From NCBI RefSeq assembly GCF_902833145.1, contig NZ_CADFEN010000010.1:62001-126000 (forward strand): DNA of 64,000 bases, given 5' to 3'. The notes beneath the pieces were generated by a model that was not told the DNA's origin, made no database searches, and saw nothing but the letters and a program-made list of their open reading frames with translations. Both the position numbers and the translations under genes were made by a program. The DNA is from Burkholderia sp. BCC0506 (lineage in GTDB: Bacteria; Pseudomonadota; Gammaproteobacteria; Burkholderiales; Burkholderiaceae). Positions 1 to 8,195 of this stretch are shown here, one piece after another. Position 1 is the stretch's first letter. Every line of letters begins with the position of its first letter.

Positions 1-48
1 TCGCGTCGACGGGACGACGACGTCCCGCTTTCCTGAAAGGAGCTATCC

Positions 49-528
49 GTGCAACTGACCCAGTTAGGCGGGCATGTCGCCCAATCCGGCATCGCCGAAC
101 GGCAAAAACACGCGCAGGCGCTGATGTTCGGGATGGCGAACATCGACGAGTACGTGTCCGCCGGCGTGTGCTACGACGCCGCGGCCTATGTCCGCTATCT
201 GCTGCGCGCCGACGCGATGATCGCGCCCGGTGCGCTGCTCGACACGATCGGCCAGCAGTGGAGGACGCGCTTCAATTTCGAGACCGGCGTGCAATGGGAC
301 GGGCGCGCGAGCATTCCGGCGGGCACCGCGGTCGGCTTCGCGCGCGGCGCCAATGTCTTTCATGCCGCGATCGCCGTCGGCGGCACGCGGATCCGCGGGA
401 TCAACGGCGGCCTGCTGGGTGCCGGATGGCTGCGTCCGGTCGACCTGGCGCGCGTGCTGCAGCCGGATCCGGCCGGCGGCTTCGCGTACGATCGCACGAC
501 CATTCGCGTCTATCTGTCGCGGCTGTAG
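49..528 (+). CDS. Hypothetical protein with possible papain/NlpC-like Cys-His pair
   Basis: The function is not recognised. This 159-residue protein starts at GTG 49, chosen because AAAGGAG stands seven bases upstream. There is no signal peptide and no membrane segment. Cys41 sits at the head of a predicted helix (GVCYDAAAYVRYLL). His105 (ANVFHAAIAVGG) follows in a predicted strand, with Asn120 further on. That order and spacing resemble papain-like or NlpC/CHAP peptidase folds, but the resemblance is pattern-level inference only. It stands alone between the window edge and the IclR gene, so the context gives no help. An inactive or unrelated small enzyme is equally possible. Confidence 0.6.
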   Translation: MQLTQLGGHVAQSGIAERQKHAQALMFGMANIDEYVSAGVCYDAAAYVRYLLRADAMIAPGALLDTIGQQWRTRFNFETGVQWDGRASIPAGTAVGFARGANVFHAAIAVGGTRIRGINGGLLGAGWLRPVDLARVLQPDPAGGFAYDRTTIRVYLSRL

Positions 529-796
529 ACTGTCCGGCGTCGAATCTCTCGCTGTCTTCGCACTTCCCCGCAGGCGGCCGCCTTCCCGGCGTCCGGCGAT
601 TTCCGCATGGCGTCGCGCGGCCCAACGCTGCTATCCTCTCGACCTTGAACGACGCGTCATGGCGGCGTGGACGCGCATGCTGCATCGCGGCGGCGCGCGC
701 CGGTGCGAGCCCATGCGCGCACTGAGGTAGCATGCTTGAATATCCACGACGATCGATGACCTGTTTCGTGACCGATTTCCTTCCGTCCATGTCCAC

Positions 797-1690
797 ATGG
801 TCAAGACAACGATGAGCGGCGCACCTGAGCCGGCGGCGTCCGGCGACGAAGAATCGTCGGGCGGCGCTTCGTCCTATCTGGTGCCGGGGCTCGAACGCGG
901 GCTGCGGATCCTTGCCGAATTCTCCGCGCGCGAGCCCGTGCTCGGCGCGCCCGAGCTGTCGAAGCGCATCGGCATTCCGCGCACGACCACGTTCCGCCTG
1001 CTGCAGACGCTCGAGGCGCTCGGTTTTCTCGAACGCGTGAACGGCGACCGCTATTTCCGGCTCGGCGTCGGCGTGCTGCGGCTCGGCTTCGAATACCTGA
1101 ATTCACTGGAACTGACCGATCTCGGCACGCCCGTGCTCGAACGGCTGCGCGATTCGACTGGGCTGTCGACGCACCTGCTGATCCGCGACCAGCGTGACGT
1201 GGTGTTCGTCGCGAAGGCGCAGAGCAATGCATCGATGTTCGGTTCGGTGAAGGTGCACGTCGGCACGCGCCTGCCCGCGCATGCGACCGTGCATGGCCAT
1301 GTGCTGATGGGCGACCTGACGCGCGATGCGATGCGGCAGCTCTATCCGGAGAAGAAACTCGAACCGTTCACCGAGCGCACGCCCGGCACCGTCGACGAGC
1401 TGTACGACCGCGTGCGGCATTACGCGCGGCTCGGCTACGCGGTCAGCGAGGCGGCGTTCGAGAGCGGCATTTCGGCCGTGACCGCGCCCGTGCGCGATCA
1501 TTCGGGCTCGATCGTCGCGGCGATCACCGCAACGGTGCCGCGCTCGGAGATCGGCGAGGCCGGCGAGAAGGAACGGCTCGTCGAGGCCGTGTGCGGCGCG
1601 GCGGTCGACCTGTCGCAACGGCTGAACTATCGTCCGCTCGAAAGCGATCCGACGTTCGCGCATGCGCGCCACAAGGTCGCGATGTTCTGA
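797..1690 (+). CDS. IclR-family transcriptional regulator (copy 1)
   Basis: This is a DNA-binding regulator of 297 residues, or 292 if ATG 812 is used. The N-terminal winged helix-turn-helix (about residues 28-90) is followed by the IclR effector-binding domain, with the typical HGHVLMGDL and SAVTAPVRD segments. It is a close paralogue of the regulator at 7338-8195: the 55 residues from SYLVPG to GFLER differ at only five positions, while the effector domains diverge more. It lies next to the porin and the Rieske operon, whose promoters carry matching palindromes, so it is a good candidate regulator of both. Its inducer is unknown. The start is uncertain because no strong ribosome-binding site precedes either ATG. 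Confidence 0.9.
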   Translation: MVKTTMSGAPEPAASGDEESSGGASSYLVPGLERGLRILAEFSAREPVLGAPELSKRIGIPRTTTFRLLQTLEALGFLERVNGDRYFRLGVGVLRLGFEYLNSLELTDLGTPVLERLRDSTGLSTHLLIRDQRDVVFVAKAQSNASMFGSVKVHVGTRLPAHATVHGHVLMGDLTRDAMRQLYPEKKLEPFTERTPGTVDELYDRVRHYARLGYAVSEAAFESGISAVTAPVRDHSGSIVAAITATVPRSEIGEAGEKERLVEAVCGAAVDLSQRLNYRPLESDPTFAHARHKVAMF

Positions 1691-1748
1691 TCCGTCGAAC
1701 GAGCCGCGTCGCGCGGCTTCGCCGAGCGCCGACAGCAGTCGTCCATGA

Positions 1749-1785
1749 GGAAAGAGCAGCCCCGGGGCTGCTCTTTTCGTTTCGG
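1749..1785. terminator. Bidirectional terminator between IclR and porin genes
   Basis: An uninterrupted palindrome, AAAGAGCAGCCCC followed by GGGGCTGCTCTTTT, lies between two convergent genes. It has T residues on the plus side and A residues on the left side, so it can end transcription from both the IclR gene and the porin gene. Confidence 0.85.
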
Positions 1786-1812
1786 CATCGCGGCTGCCGC
1801 GCCCGCCGGCGG

Positions 1813-2892
1813 TCAGAACGAGTGGTGAATGCCGGTCAGCACGATCACCTGGTTCGCGGTGCTCGACACGCCGGCCGTGAAGAACGCGGCCTTCGCTCCG
1901 CCCGAACCGTGTTCGTACAGCACGTTCGCATACAACTGCGTGCGCTTGGACAACGCGTAGATGTCGCCGAGCTCGACCTGCGTCCAGCGGCGGCCGGCCA
2001 GCGTCGTGGTCGCCGCGCCGCCCGCGATCGTGTTGAACGCGCTGCTGCGGTAGTTCACGCCTGCGTCGTAGCTCTGGAACGTGTCGGAAAACCCGTTCGA
2101 CTGCATCTTCACGCGCGTGTAGAGGCCGTGCACGAGGAAGTCGCCGATCTGGTACGACGCGCCCGCGCCGATGTTCTCGACCTTGCTGGCGAGATAACCG
2201 TTCGCGGTGTTCTGCCCCTGGAACGACGCGATGCCCGTCTGGCCGATCAGGATCGCGCGGTCGTGCTCGTTCGAGTAGACGGCCGACGCCTTGAACGGCC
2301 CGTTCGCGTAGTTCAGCGCGACGCCGACCGATTTGCCAGTCGAGAAGTTCGTCGTGTTGCCGAGCGCGAGCGTCGCCGCGGCCGAGAAGCCCGCGAAGCT
2401 CGGCGAACGGTACTTGATCGAATTGTTGTACGGCACGTTGCCGGTCGCGGCGAGCCCGTCGATGTTGCCGGGGTGGAACGCAAACCAGCTCAGCGCGAGG
2501 TACGCGGTGCTGAGCGGATCGAGATAGTCGAACGTCAACGGCGTCTGGCGGCCGAGCGTCAGCGTGCCGTAGCGCTCGGCGCTGAGGCCGACGTACGCCG
2601 CGCGGTTCCATATCGTGTTCGCGGTCGCGAACTGGCCGTTGTTCGTATAGAAGCCGTTTTCCAGCTGGAAGATCGCCGACAGCCCGTCGCCGAGGTCTTC
2701 CTTGCCTTTCAGGCCCCACCGGTCGGGCTGCGTATTGCCCTGGATCATCGCCCACTTCGCATGGCCGCCGACGTTGTTCACATACGCGACACCCGCATCC
2801 ATGCTGCCGTACAGCACCACGCTGCTCTGCGCCCACGCGCCCGACGCGGCGCCGATTCCGATGACTGCCGCTGCTACCGCATGCTTGACCAT
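1813..2892 (-). CDS. Outer-membrane porin, Gram-negative (betaproteobacterial OmpC-like) family
   Basis: This is a trimeric-type general porin of 359 residues. A signal peptide ends near AWA/QSS (about residue 22), and the mature protein begins SSVVLYGSMDAGVAYVNN, the usual first strand of Burkholderia porins. The rest is rich in alternating beta-strands and ends in the C-terminal Phe (GIHHSF) needed for outer-membrane assembly. AGGAG precedes the start. It is divergent from the Rieske oxygenase operon and has the same operator type in its promoter. It therefore probably admits the aromatic substrate into the periplasm, working with the MFS carrier at 15293-16693. Substrate specificity cannot be read from the sequence. 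Confidence 0.95.
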   Translation of the reverse strand: MVKHAVAAAVIGIGAASGAWAQSSVVLYGSMDAGVAYVNNVGGHAKWAMIQGNTQPDRWGLKGKEDLGDGLSAIFQLENGFYTNNGQFATANTIWNRAAYVGLSAERYGTLTLGRQTPLTFDYLDPLSTAYLALSWFAFHPGNIDGLAATGNVPYNNSIKYRSPSFAGFSAAATLALGNTTNFSTGKSVGVALNYANGPFKASAVYSNEHDRAILIGQTGIASFQGQNTANGYLASKVENIGAGASYQIGDFLVHGLYTRVKMQSNGFSDTFQSYDAGVNYRSSAFNTIAGGAATTTLAGRRWTQVELGDIYALSKRTQLYANVLYEHGSGGAKAAFFTAGVSSTANQVIVLTGIHHSF

Positions 2893-2990
2893 TTGATCTC
2901 CTGACTCTCCAACCTGATGAAAACGTGTTGTGACGGCCTGCGCGGGGACGGCCGGCCGTCGCGCATGGTCATCGCCGAGTGGGCTTTCTT

Positions 2991-3010
2991 ATGTTCCATA
3001 TAAGGAACAT
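2991..3010. promoter_or_regulatory. Putative IclR operator, porin side
   Basis: This is a perfect inverted repeat, ATGTTCC-N6-GGAACAT. On the minus strand a likely promoter is TTGTCC (3057-3052), 16 bases, then TATACT (3035-3030), placing transcription start near 3023. The palindrome would then cover roughly +13 to +32 of the porin transcript, a position suited to repression. The sequence type fits known IclR operators; the binding protein is inferred. Confidence 0.7.
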
Positions 3011-3253
3011 CATGCCTTTGATGGAATGGAGTATAGAGGCGTCATGCGCGCGGACAAAAATAAATTTTTCGGGACGGATGGGCGCCGTCGTGAGACCCGG
3101 CGGCACGGCTTGATGTCTTGAAAAAGCCGATAAACCCTCGCAATAAAACAAAAAATTACATTCGATAAGGTAGGCGAGGGGGATGGCGGATCTGTGCGTC
3201 GGTGTTTTCCCTAGGACATGCAGCTTTTTATTTTGATCGCGGAACGTCGCTCC

Positions 3254-3259
3254 TATAAT
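3254..3259 (+). promoter_or_regulatory. -10 box of the Rieske operon promoter
   Basis: A perfect TATAAT lies 78 bases before the ferredoxin start. The best -35 candidate is a weak TTTTGA at 3231-3236 with 17-base spacing, as expected for a promoter that is weak or needs activation. Transcription would start near 3266. Confidence 0.6.
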
Positions 3260-3275
3260 CACCATCCATAAACTG

Positions 3276-3305
3276 TTGTTCCTGATATGGAACAAATCGG
3301 AACAA
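3276..3305. promoter_or_regulatory. Putative IclR operator, Rieske operon side, plus an extra half-site
   Basis: A perfect inverted repeat TTGTTCC-N6-GGAACAA lies at 3276-3295. A further GGAACAA at 3299-3305 repeats the right arm exactly ten bases on, one helical turn. The element starts 16 bases after the -10 box, so it overlaps the early transcript just as the porin-side palindrome does. It is the same 7-6-7 design with the same GTTCC/GGAAC core, which points to one regulator for both promoters. Confidence 0.7.
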
Positions 3306-3336
3306 ACCGAGTGTCGCTCAGAAGGAAGGGTGTGAG

Positions 3337-3654
3337 ATGTCTGAACAATGGATTTGCGCCGGTCACGCCGGCGCGCTGTCGGAAGACACGCCGATCGAGT
3401 TCAAGCGGACCGACGGCGTGGAAATCGGGATCTACCGCGTCGGCGACGACGTGTATGCGCTCGAGAACGTGTGCCCGCATGCGTACGCGCTGCTGACGCA
3501 GGGGTTCGTCGACGAAGGCACGGTCGAATGCCCGCTGCACGAGGCCGTGTTCGACATCAGGACGGGCGAATGCCTGAAGGGGCCGGGCGGCCGCGCGCTG
3601 AAGCAGTACGCCGTGCGCCTCGCCGGCGAGGAAATCCAGATCAAGGTGGACTGA
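3337..3654 (+). CDS. Rieske [2Fe-2S] ferredoxin of a ring-hydroxylating oxygenase
   Basis: This 105-residue electron carrier passes electrons from a flavin reductase to the oxygenase. The cluster ligands are clear: C46-P-H48 and C65-P-L-H68, the Rieske C-x-H...C-x2-H pattern of the bphF/carAc type of ferredoxin. GAAGG stands before ATG 3337. It is the first gene of the operon, with the oxygenase two genes downstream (4031). The matching GR-type reductase is far away at 14010, near the operon's end. Confidence 0.93.
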   Translation: MSEQWICAGHAGALSEDTPIEFKRTDGVEIGIYRVGDDVYALENVCPHAYALLTQGFVDEGTVECPLHEAVFDIRTGECLKGPGGRALKQYAVRLAGEEIQIKVD

Positions 3655-3655
3655 C

Positions 3656-3967
3656 ATGAAACCAGCGACCGTCAACTTCAATCCCTTCCTGAAGCCGTGG
3701 GTGGCGCCGCAGCCGAACAACGTCGCGGGCAAGGGGCAGATCGAGATTCCCGGCCAGGCCGAGAACCAGGTCTGGCAGAACCGCAAGGCCGAACCCACCC
3801 AGTACGAGAACGACCTCGGCGATGCGCTCGAACGCGTGTTCGAGCGCGGGGCGACCGAGCTGGACGATGTCGTCGCGGGCCTGAACCGCATCGGCTTTCG
3901 CGCGCCGGACGGCACCGCGTGGACCGCGGAGCGTTTTCGCGCCGAAATGGCCTCGCTGGCGGAATGA
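3656..3967 (+). CDS. Small protein with recombinase-like helix-turn-helix C-terminus
   Basis: The protein has 103 residues and starts one base after the ferredoxin stop. Residues 1-50 are polar and rich in Pro, Asn and Gln (FNPFLKPWVAPQPNNV). The C-terminus (GLNRIGFRAPDGTAWTAERF) matches the short helix-turn-helix seen in serine-recombinase-like domains. As I recall, small proteins of this kind recur beside Rieske oxygenase genes in proteobacteria. No catalytic residue is visible and the role is unknown. A structural or assembly partner of the oxygenase is as likely as DNA binding. Confidence 0.75.
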   Translation: MKPATVNFNPFLKPWVAPQPNNVAGKGQIEIPGQAENQVWQNRKAEPTQYENDLGDALERVFERGATELDDVVAGLNRIGFRAPDGTAWTAERFRAEMASLAE

Positions 3968-4030
3968 ACGCCCCGACCGCGCCGCGCGCCTGAGCGCCGG
4001 CCCGACGACAACCGCATCCGGAGCACACTG

Positions 4031-5101
4031 ATGACGTCCCCCGACCAACACGAAACCCAACACGACGCGGTTCGCGACTATCTCGACCGCGGCATCAAGA
4101 ACTACTGGTATCCCGTTGCACCGAGCTGGCAGGTGTCGAATGCACCGGTCGGCCTCACGCGCCTGTCCGAGCAGATCGTGCTGTGGCGCGATCACGACGG
4201 CAAGGTCCATGCGCTGGAAGACCGTTGCCCGCACCGCGGCGCGCGCCTGTCGCTCGGCTGGAACCTCGGCGGCAACATCGCATGCTGGTATCACGGCATC
4301 GAAGTCGACGGCGGCGGCACGGTCAACCGCGTGCCGGCCGTATCCAACTGCCCGCTCGAAGGCACGAAGTGCGTGAAGTCGTATCCGGTCGAAGAGAAGG
4401 CCGGCGCGATCTTCCTGTGGTTCGGCGACGAAGCGCACGGCGAGCCGGCGCCGCTGAACCTGCCGGAAGAACTGGTCGCCGACGAATACGCGCACTTCCT
4501 GTGCGTGTCGAACTGGAAGTGCAATTACCAGTACGCGATCGACAACGTGATGGACCCGATGCACGGCGCGTATCTGCACGCGAGCTCGCACTCGATGGCC
4601 GAAGGCGACAAGCAGGCCGAGATGCGCGTGCGCAAGACGGAAACGGGCCTGATGTTCGAGAAGATCGGCCAGCGCGACGTGAACTTCGACTGGGTCGAGC
4701 TCGGCGAAACCGGCTGCCTGTGGATGCGCCTCGCGATTCCGTACAAGCAGAAGTTCGGCCCGGGCGGGAACTTCGGGATCACCGGCTTCGCGACGCCGGT
4801 CGACGGCGACCACTGCCAGGTCTATTTCTGGCGCACCCGCAAGGTCAGCGGCTGGCAGCGCGACGTGTGGCGCTTCATGTACCGCAACCGCCTCGAAGGC
4901 CTGCACTGGGACGTGCTCGAGCAGGATCGCTACGTCCTCGAAAGCCTCGCGCCGCACGCGCGCGATCACGAATACCTGTACCAGCACGACGTCGGCATCA
5001 CGCGCGTGCGCCGGATGCTGCGCCAGCGTGCGCAGGAGCACCTGGCCGCGCTCGACGCGCACCGTGCGGCGCGCGCCGCTGCGGAGCCGACGAATGGCTG
5101 A
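4031..5101 (+). CDS. Rieske non-haem iron oxygenase, alpha subunit
   Basis: This 356-residue protein is the catalytic component of an aromatic-ring hydroxylase or O/N-demethylase. The Rieske cluster is bound by C66/H68 and C85/H88 (CPHRG ... CWYHG). The mononuclear iron site reads D171-N-V-M-D175-P-M-H178-...-H183, so the electron-bridging Asp, both His ligands and the 2-His motif are intact. No beta-subunit gene occurs in the operon, so it is probably a homotrimer, like carbazole or dicamba-type oxygenases. The substrate cannot be told from sequence. It overlaps the next gene by eight bases, indicating translational coupling. Confidence 0.93.
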   Translation: MTSPDQHETQHDAVRDYLDRGIKNYWYPVAPSWQVSNAPVGLTRLSEQIVLWRDHDGKVHALEDRCPHRGARLSLGWNLGGNIACWYHGIEVDGGGTVNRVPAVSNCPLEGTKCVKSYPVEEKAGAIFLWFGDEAHGEPAPLNLPEELVADEYAHFLCVSNWKCNYQYAIDNVMDPMHGAYLHASSHSMAEGDKQAEMRVRKTETGLMFEKIGQRDVNFDWVELGETGCLWMRLAIPYKQKFGPGGNFGITGFATPVDGDHCQVYFWRTRKVSGWQRDVWRFMYRNRLEGLHWDVLEQDRYVLESLAPHARDHEYLYQHDVGITRVRRMLRQRAQEHLAALDAHRAARAAAEPTNG

Positions 5102-5864
5102 GTTCGCTCCGGTCGTCGCGCTGCCGGGGCGCCGCGTGCTTGTCACGGGCGGCGCGCGCGGTCTCGGCGCCGCCTTCGTGAAGGCGCTGGTCGAAGCGGG
5201 CGCGCAGGTCGCGTTCGGCGACGTGCTCATCGACGAGGGCCGCGCGCTCGCCGCGCAGCTCGCGCAAGCCGGCCACACCGCGCACTTCTTCGCCCTTGAC
5301 CTCGCCGACCCGGCCAGCATCGACGCGTTCGTCGCGCAGGGCGCGGCGGTGCTCGGCGGCGTCGACGCGCTGATCAACAACGCGGCGATCACGAACTCGG
5401 GCGGCAAGCTGTCGACCGAGCTCGACGTGTCGACGTGGGACGCCGTGATGAACGTGAACGTGCGCGGCGTGTGGCTCGTCAGCAATGCGGCGCTGCCGCA
5501 CCTCGCGCAATCGGGCCGCGGCGCGATCGTGAACCTCGCATCGGACACCGCGCTGTGGGGCGCGCCGAAGCTGCTCGCGTACGTCGCGAGCAAGGGCGCG
5601 GTGATCGCGATGACGCATGCGCAGGCGCGCGAGTTCGGCGCGCACGGCGTGACGGTCAACGCGATCGCGCCGGGGCTCACCGAAGTCGAGGCGACCGCCT
5701 ACGTACCGGCCGAGCGCCATGCGTTCTACCTGCAGGGCCGTGCGCTGACGCGCGCGCAGGTGCCCGACGACGTGACGGGCCCCGTGCTGTTCCTGCTGTC
5801 GGACGGCGCGCGCTTCGTGACGGGTCAACTGCTGCCGGTCAACGGCGGCTTCGTAATGAATTGA
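5094..5864 (+). CDS. SDR-family NAD(P)-dependent oxidoreductase (operon copy 1)
   Basis: This is a 256-residue classical short-chain dehydrogenase. It has the cofactor loop TGGARGLG near residue 20, NNAA near 100, and the catalytic Y-V-A-S-K followed by a Lys-directed helix near 160-170. ATG 5094 is chosen because MAEF...VLVTGG gives the family-length N-terminus and overlaps the oxygenase stop. In this operon it could oxidise a cis-dihydrodiol or a hydroxylated intermediate formed by the Rieske oxygenase. That role is inferred from position only. Confidence 0.9.
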   Translation: MAEFAPVVALPGRRVLVTGGARGLGAAFVKALVEAGAQVAFGDVLIDEGRALAAQLAQAGHTAHFFALDLADPASIDAFVAQGAAVLGGVDALINNAAITNSGGKLSTELDVSTWDAVMNVNVRGVWLVSNAALPHLAQSGRGAIVNLASDTALWGAPKLLAYVASKGAVIAMTHAQAREFGAHGVTVNAIAPGLTEVEATAYVPAERHAFYLQGRALTRAQVPDDVTGPVLFLLSDGARFVTGQLLPVNGGFVMN

Positions 5865-5898
5865 ATCGCAGTTTTCACTCGGAATGAAGGAGAGGACG

Positions 5899-6426
5899 AT
5901 GGCGGACGCCGATCTCGAACGCAAGTCGTGGGACCAGCCGGAAGGCACGAGCTTCAACGAATGGATGGAAGGGCGCGTCGCGCGCTACGCGACGCGGCGC
6001 TACGACTGGGACGCACTGAAGTTCCAGGCCGACTACGACCCGAAGTACCGCCGTGCGCAGATGCGCTATGTCGGCACGGGCGGCACGGGCGTCGCGAAGG
6101 ACGTCAACACGGTGCCGGCCGGCAACTTCACGTTCTCGACGATGGTCATCCCGGCCGGCAACATCGGCCCGAGCCACATTCATATCGACGTCGAGGAAAT
6201 CTTCTTCGTGCTGCGCGGCAAGATGAAGGTGATCTGCGAGCGCGACGGCGAGACGTGGGAAGCGATCCTCGGCGAGCGCGACCTGATCTCGGTGCCGCCG
6301 GGCGTGTATCGCACGGAAATCAACATCGGCGAGGAAGATGCGCTGATGTGCGTGATGCTCGGTTCGCCGAAGCCGATCACGCCGACGTATCCGCCCGATT
6401 CGCCGCTCGCGAAGATCAAGCGTTGA
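5899..6426 (+). CDS. Cupin-domain protein
   Basis: This single-cupin protein has 175 residues. Motif 1 is intact (GPSHIHIDVEE: H-x-H-x3-E), so it should bind Fe, Mn or Ni. It ends in a Pro-rich tail (PITPTYPPDSP). AAGGAGAGG sits just before ATG 5899; the earlier ATG 5884 would overlap that site and is rejected. Cupins in aromatic operons can be isomerases, dioxygenases or small-molecule binding proteins. Which applies here is not clear. It lies between the first SDR and the alpha/beta hydrolase. Confidence 0.85.
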   Translation: MADADLERKSWDQPEGTSFNEWMEGRVARYATRRYDWDALKFQADYDPKYRRAQMRYVGTGGTGVAKDVNTVPAGNFTFSTMVIPAGNIGPSHIHIDVEEIFFVLRGKMKVICERDGETWEAILGERDLISVPPGVYRTEINIGEEDALMCVMLGSPKPITPTYPPDSPLAKIKR

Positions 6427-6444
6427 GACGGGGCGGGTAAAGCA

Positions 6445-7341
6445 ATGCGTGTCATCGACAAACGTGAACGCGACCGCACGGCGGCGTTCGCCGCGCTGCT
6501 CGGACAGTTTCCCGAGCAGCGTTGCGCGGCCGGCGCGGCGGGCACGATCGGCTATCGCGAGGCCGGCGCGCGGCATGCGGGGCGCACGCTGCCCGTCGTG
6601 CTGCTGCACGGGATCGGCTCGGGCGCCGCATCGTGGGTGCGCCAGCTCGACACGCTCGGCGCATCGCGGCGCGTGCTCGCGTGGGATGCGCCCGGGTACG
6701 GCGTGTCGACGCCCGTGCACGGCGCGTCGCCGGCCGCCGCCGATTACGCGGCATCGCTGAACGCGTGGCTCGAGGCACTCGGCATCGAACGCTGCGTGCT
6801 GGTCGGCCACTCGCTCGGCGCGATCATCGCGGGCGGTCTCGCCCGCGTGATGCCCGCGCGGATCGCCGGCCTGCTGCTGGTGTCGCCCGCGGGCGGCTAC
6901 GGCAGCGCACCGGCCGACACCCGCGAATCGCGCCGCGACGCGCGGCTCGCGATGCTCGCGGCACTCGGCCCGGCCGGGCTCGCCGAGCAGCGCAGCGGCA
7001 ACATGCTGTCCGGCTTCGCGAACGAGGAGGCGCGCGCGTGGGTGCGCTGGAACATGGCGCGCATCGTGCCGGCCGGCTATGCGCAGGCCACGCACCTGCT
7101 CGCGAACGCCGATCTCGCCGCCGATCTCGCCGGCTTTCGCGGCCGCACGGCCGTGGCCGTCGGCGCGAACGACGCGATCACGCCGCCCGCCGCGTGCGAG
7201 CGGATCGCCGCGGCCGCGCAGGTGGGGCTGCAGGTGATTCCGCAGGCCGGGCACGCCGGCTACGTGGAAGCGCCGGACGTGTATTCCGCATTGATCGATA
7301 CGTTCTGCCGTCAGTGCGATACGCAGTGGGGGCTGGCATGA
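6445..7341 (+). CDS. Alpha/beta hydrolase, possible meta-cleavage-product hydrolase
   Basis: The 298-residue enzyme has an oxyanion segment LLHGIGSGAASW, nucleophile Ser123 (GHSLG), Asp243 (GANDAITPP) and His270 (QAGHAGYVEAP), a complete catalytic triad. The fold class includes C-C bond hydrolases that act after extradiol ring cleavage. The operon also encodes an extradiol-type VOC protein (13051), so that role is plausible, but an esterase or amidase role is not excluded. The stop overlaps the start of the IclR gene by four bases (ATGA). Confidence 0.85.
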   Translation: MRVIDKRERDRTAAFAALLGQFPEQRCAAGAAGTIGYREAGARHAGRTLPVVLLHGIGSGAASWVRQLDTLGASRRVLAWDAPGYGVSTPVHGASPAAADYAASLNAWLEALGIERCVLVGHSLGAIIAGGLARVMPARIAGLLLVSPAGGYGSAPADTRESRRDARLAMLAALGPAGLAEQRSGNMLSGFANEEARAWVRWNMARIVPAGYAQATHLLANADLAADLAGFRGRTAVAVGANDAITPPAACERIAAAAQVGLQVIPQAGHAGYVEAPDVYSALIDTFCRQCDTQWGLA

Positions 7342-8195
7342 GCGAACCGCTGCAACGAAACGAAACCGACAACGCGAGGACCGAAGCCAGCTACGTGGTG
7401 CCGGGCCTCGAACGCGGGCTGCGGATTCTCGCCGAATTCTCGCCGCGCGAGCCCGTGCTCGGCGCGCCCGAGCTGTCGAAGCGCCTCGGCATTCCGCGCA
7501 CGACGGTGTTCCGTCTGCTGCAGACGCTCGAGTCGCTCGGCTTTCTCGAGCGCGCGGACAAGGATCGCAACTACAAACTCGGCATCGCCGTGCTGCGGCT
7601 CGGCTTCGAATACCTGAGCTCGCTGGAGCTGACCGATCTCGGCCTGCCGGTGATCGAGAGCCTGCGCGATGCGACCGGTTTCACGACGCACATCGTGATC
7701 CGCGACGGCCGCGACGTGGTGTTCGTCGCGAAGGCGCAGAGCCAGGCGCCGGTGTTCAGCTCGATCCGTGTGAACGTCGGCACACGGCTGCCCGCGCATG
7801 CGACGACGCACGGCCACGTGCTGATGGGCGACCTGTCGCTGAAGGAGCTGCACGCGCTGTATCCGGAAGGCGTGCTGAACCGGATGACGAGCGCGACGCC
7901 GGAAACGGTCGACGCACTGTACGAAGCGATCCGCGAGGATGCGCTGCGCGGCTACGGCGTCAGCAATTCGTCGTTCGAACGCGGGATCTCGGTCGTCACC
8001 GCGCCGGTGCGCAACGAGACGCAGAAGATCGTCGCGTGCATCACGGTGACGGTGCCGCGTCCGGAGATCGACGCGGCGTTGATCGCCGACGGGCTGATCG
8101 ACAAGGTGCAGCGCGCGGCGGCGGAATTGTCGCGGCGCCTCAATTACCGCTCGGATGACGAGCACACGTTCATGAAAGCTTTAGGACTCCGATGA
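7338..8195 (+). CDS. IclR-family transcriptional regulator (copy 2)
   Basis: This 285-residue IclR regulator is embedded in the catabolic operon. ATG 7338 overlaps the hydrolase stop (ATGA), and the end overlaps the following SDR start. The winged HTH is almost identical to that of copy 1 (50 of 55 positions from SY[VL]VPG to GFLER), so both should recognise the same DNA. The effector domain differs more, for example around residues 130-200. Because it is transcribed with the operon it may feed back on the 2991 and 3276 palindromes. Its position mid-operon, among catabolic genes, is unusual. Confidence 0.93.
   Translation: MSEPLQRNETDNARTEASYVVPGLERGLRILAEFSPREPVLGAPELSKRLGIPRTTVFRLLQTLESLGFLERADKDRNYKLGIAVLRLGFEYLSSLELTDLGLPVIESLRDATGFTTHIVIRDGRDVVFVAKAQSQAPVFSSIRVNVGTRLPAHATTHGHVLMGDLSLKELHALYPEGVLNRMTSATPETVDALYEAIREDALRGYGVSNSSFERGISVVTAPVRNETQKIVACITVTVPRPEIDAALIADGLIDKVQRAAAELSRRLNYRSDDEHTFMKALGLR

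Larger units (their letters stand above)
2893..3336. promoter_or_regulatory. Divergent porin / Rieske operon control region
   Basis: This 444-base non-coding region is more AT-rich than the surrounding genes. It holds two divergent sigma70-like promoters, each followed by a 20-bp palindrome (listed separately). The middle (about 3060-3230) is A/T-rich and shows no further conserved element. It has no credible gene. Confidence 0.75.
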
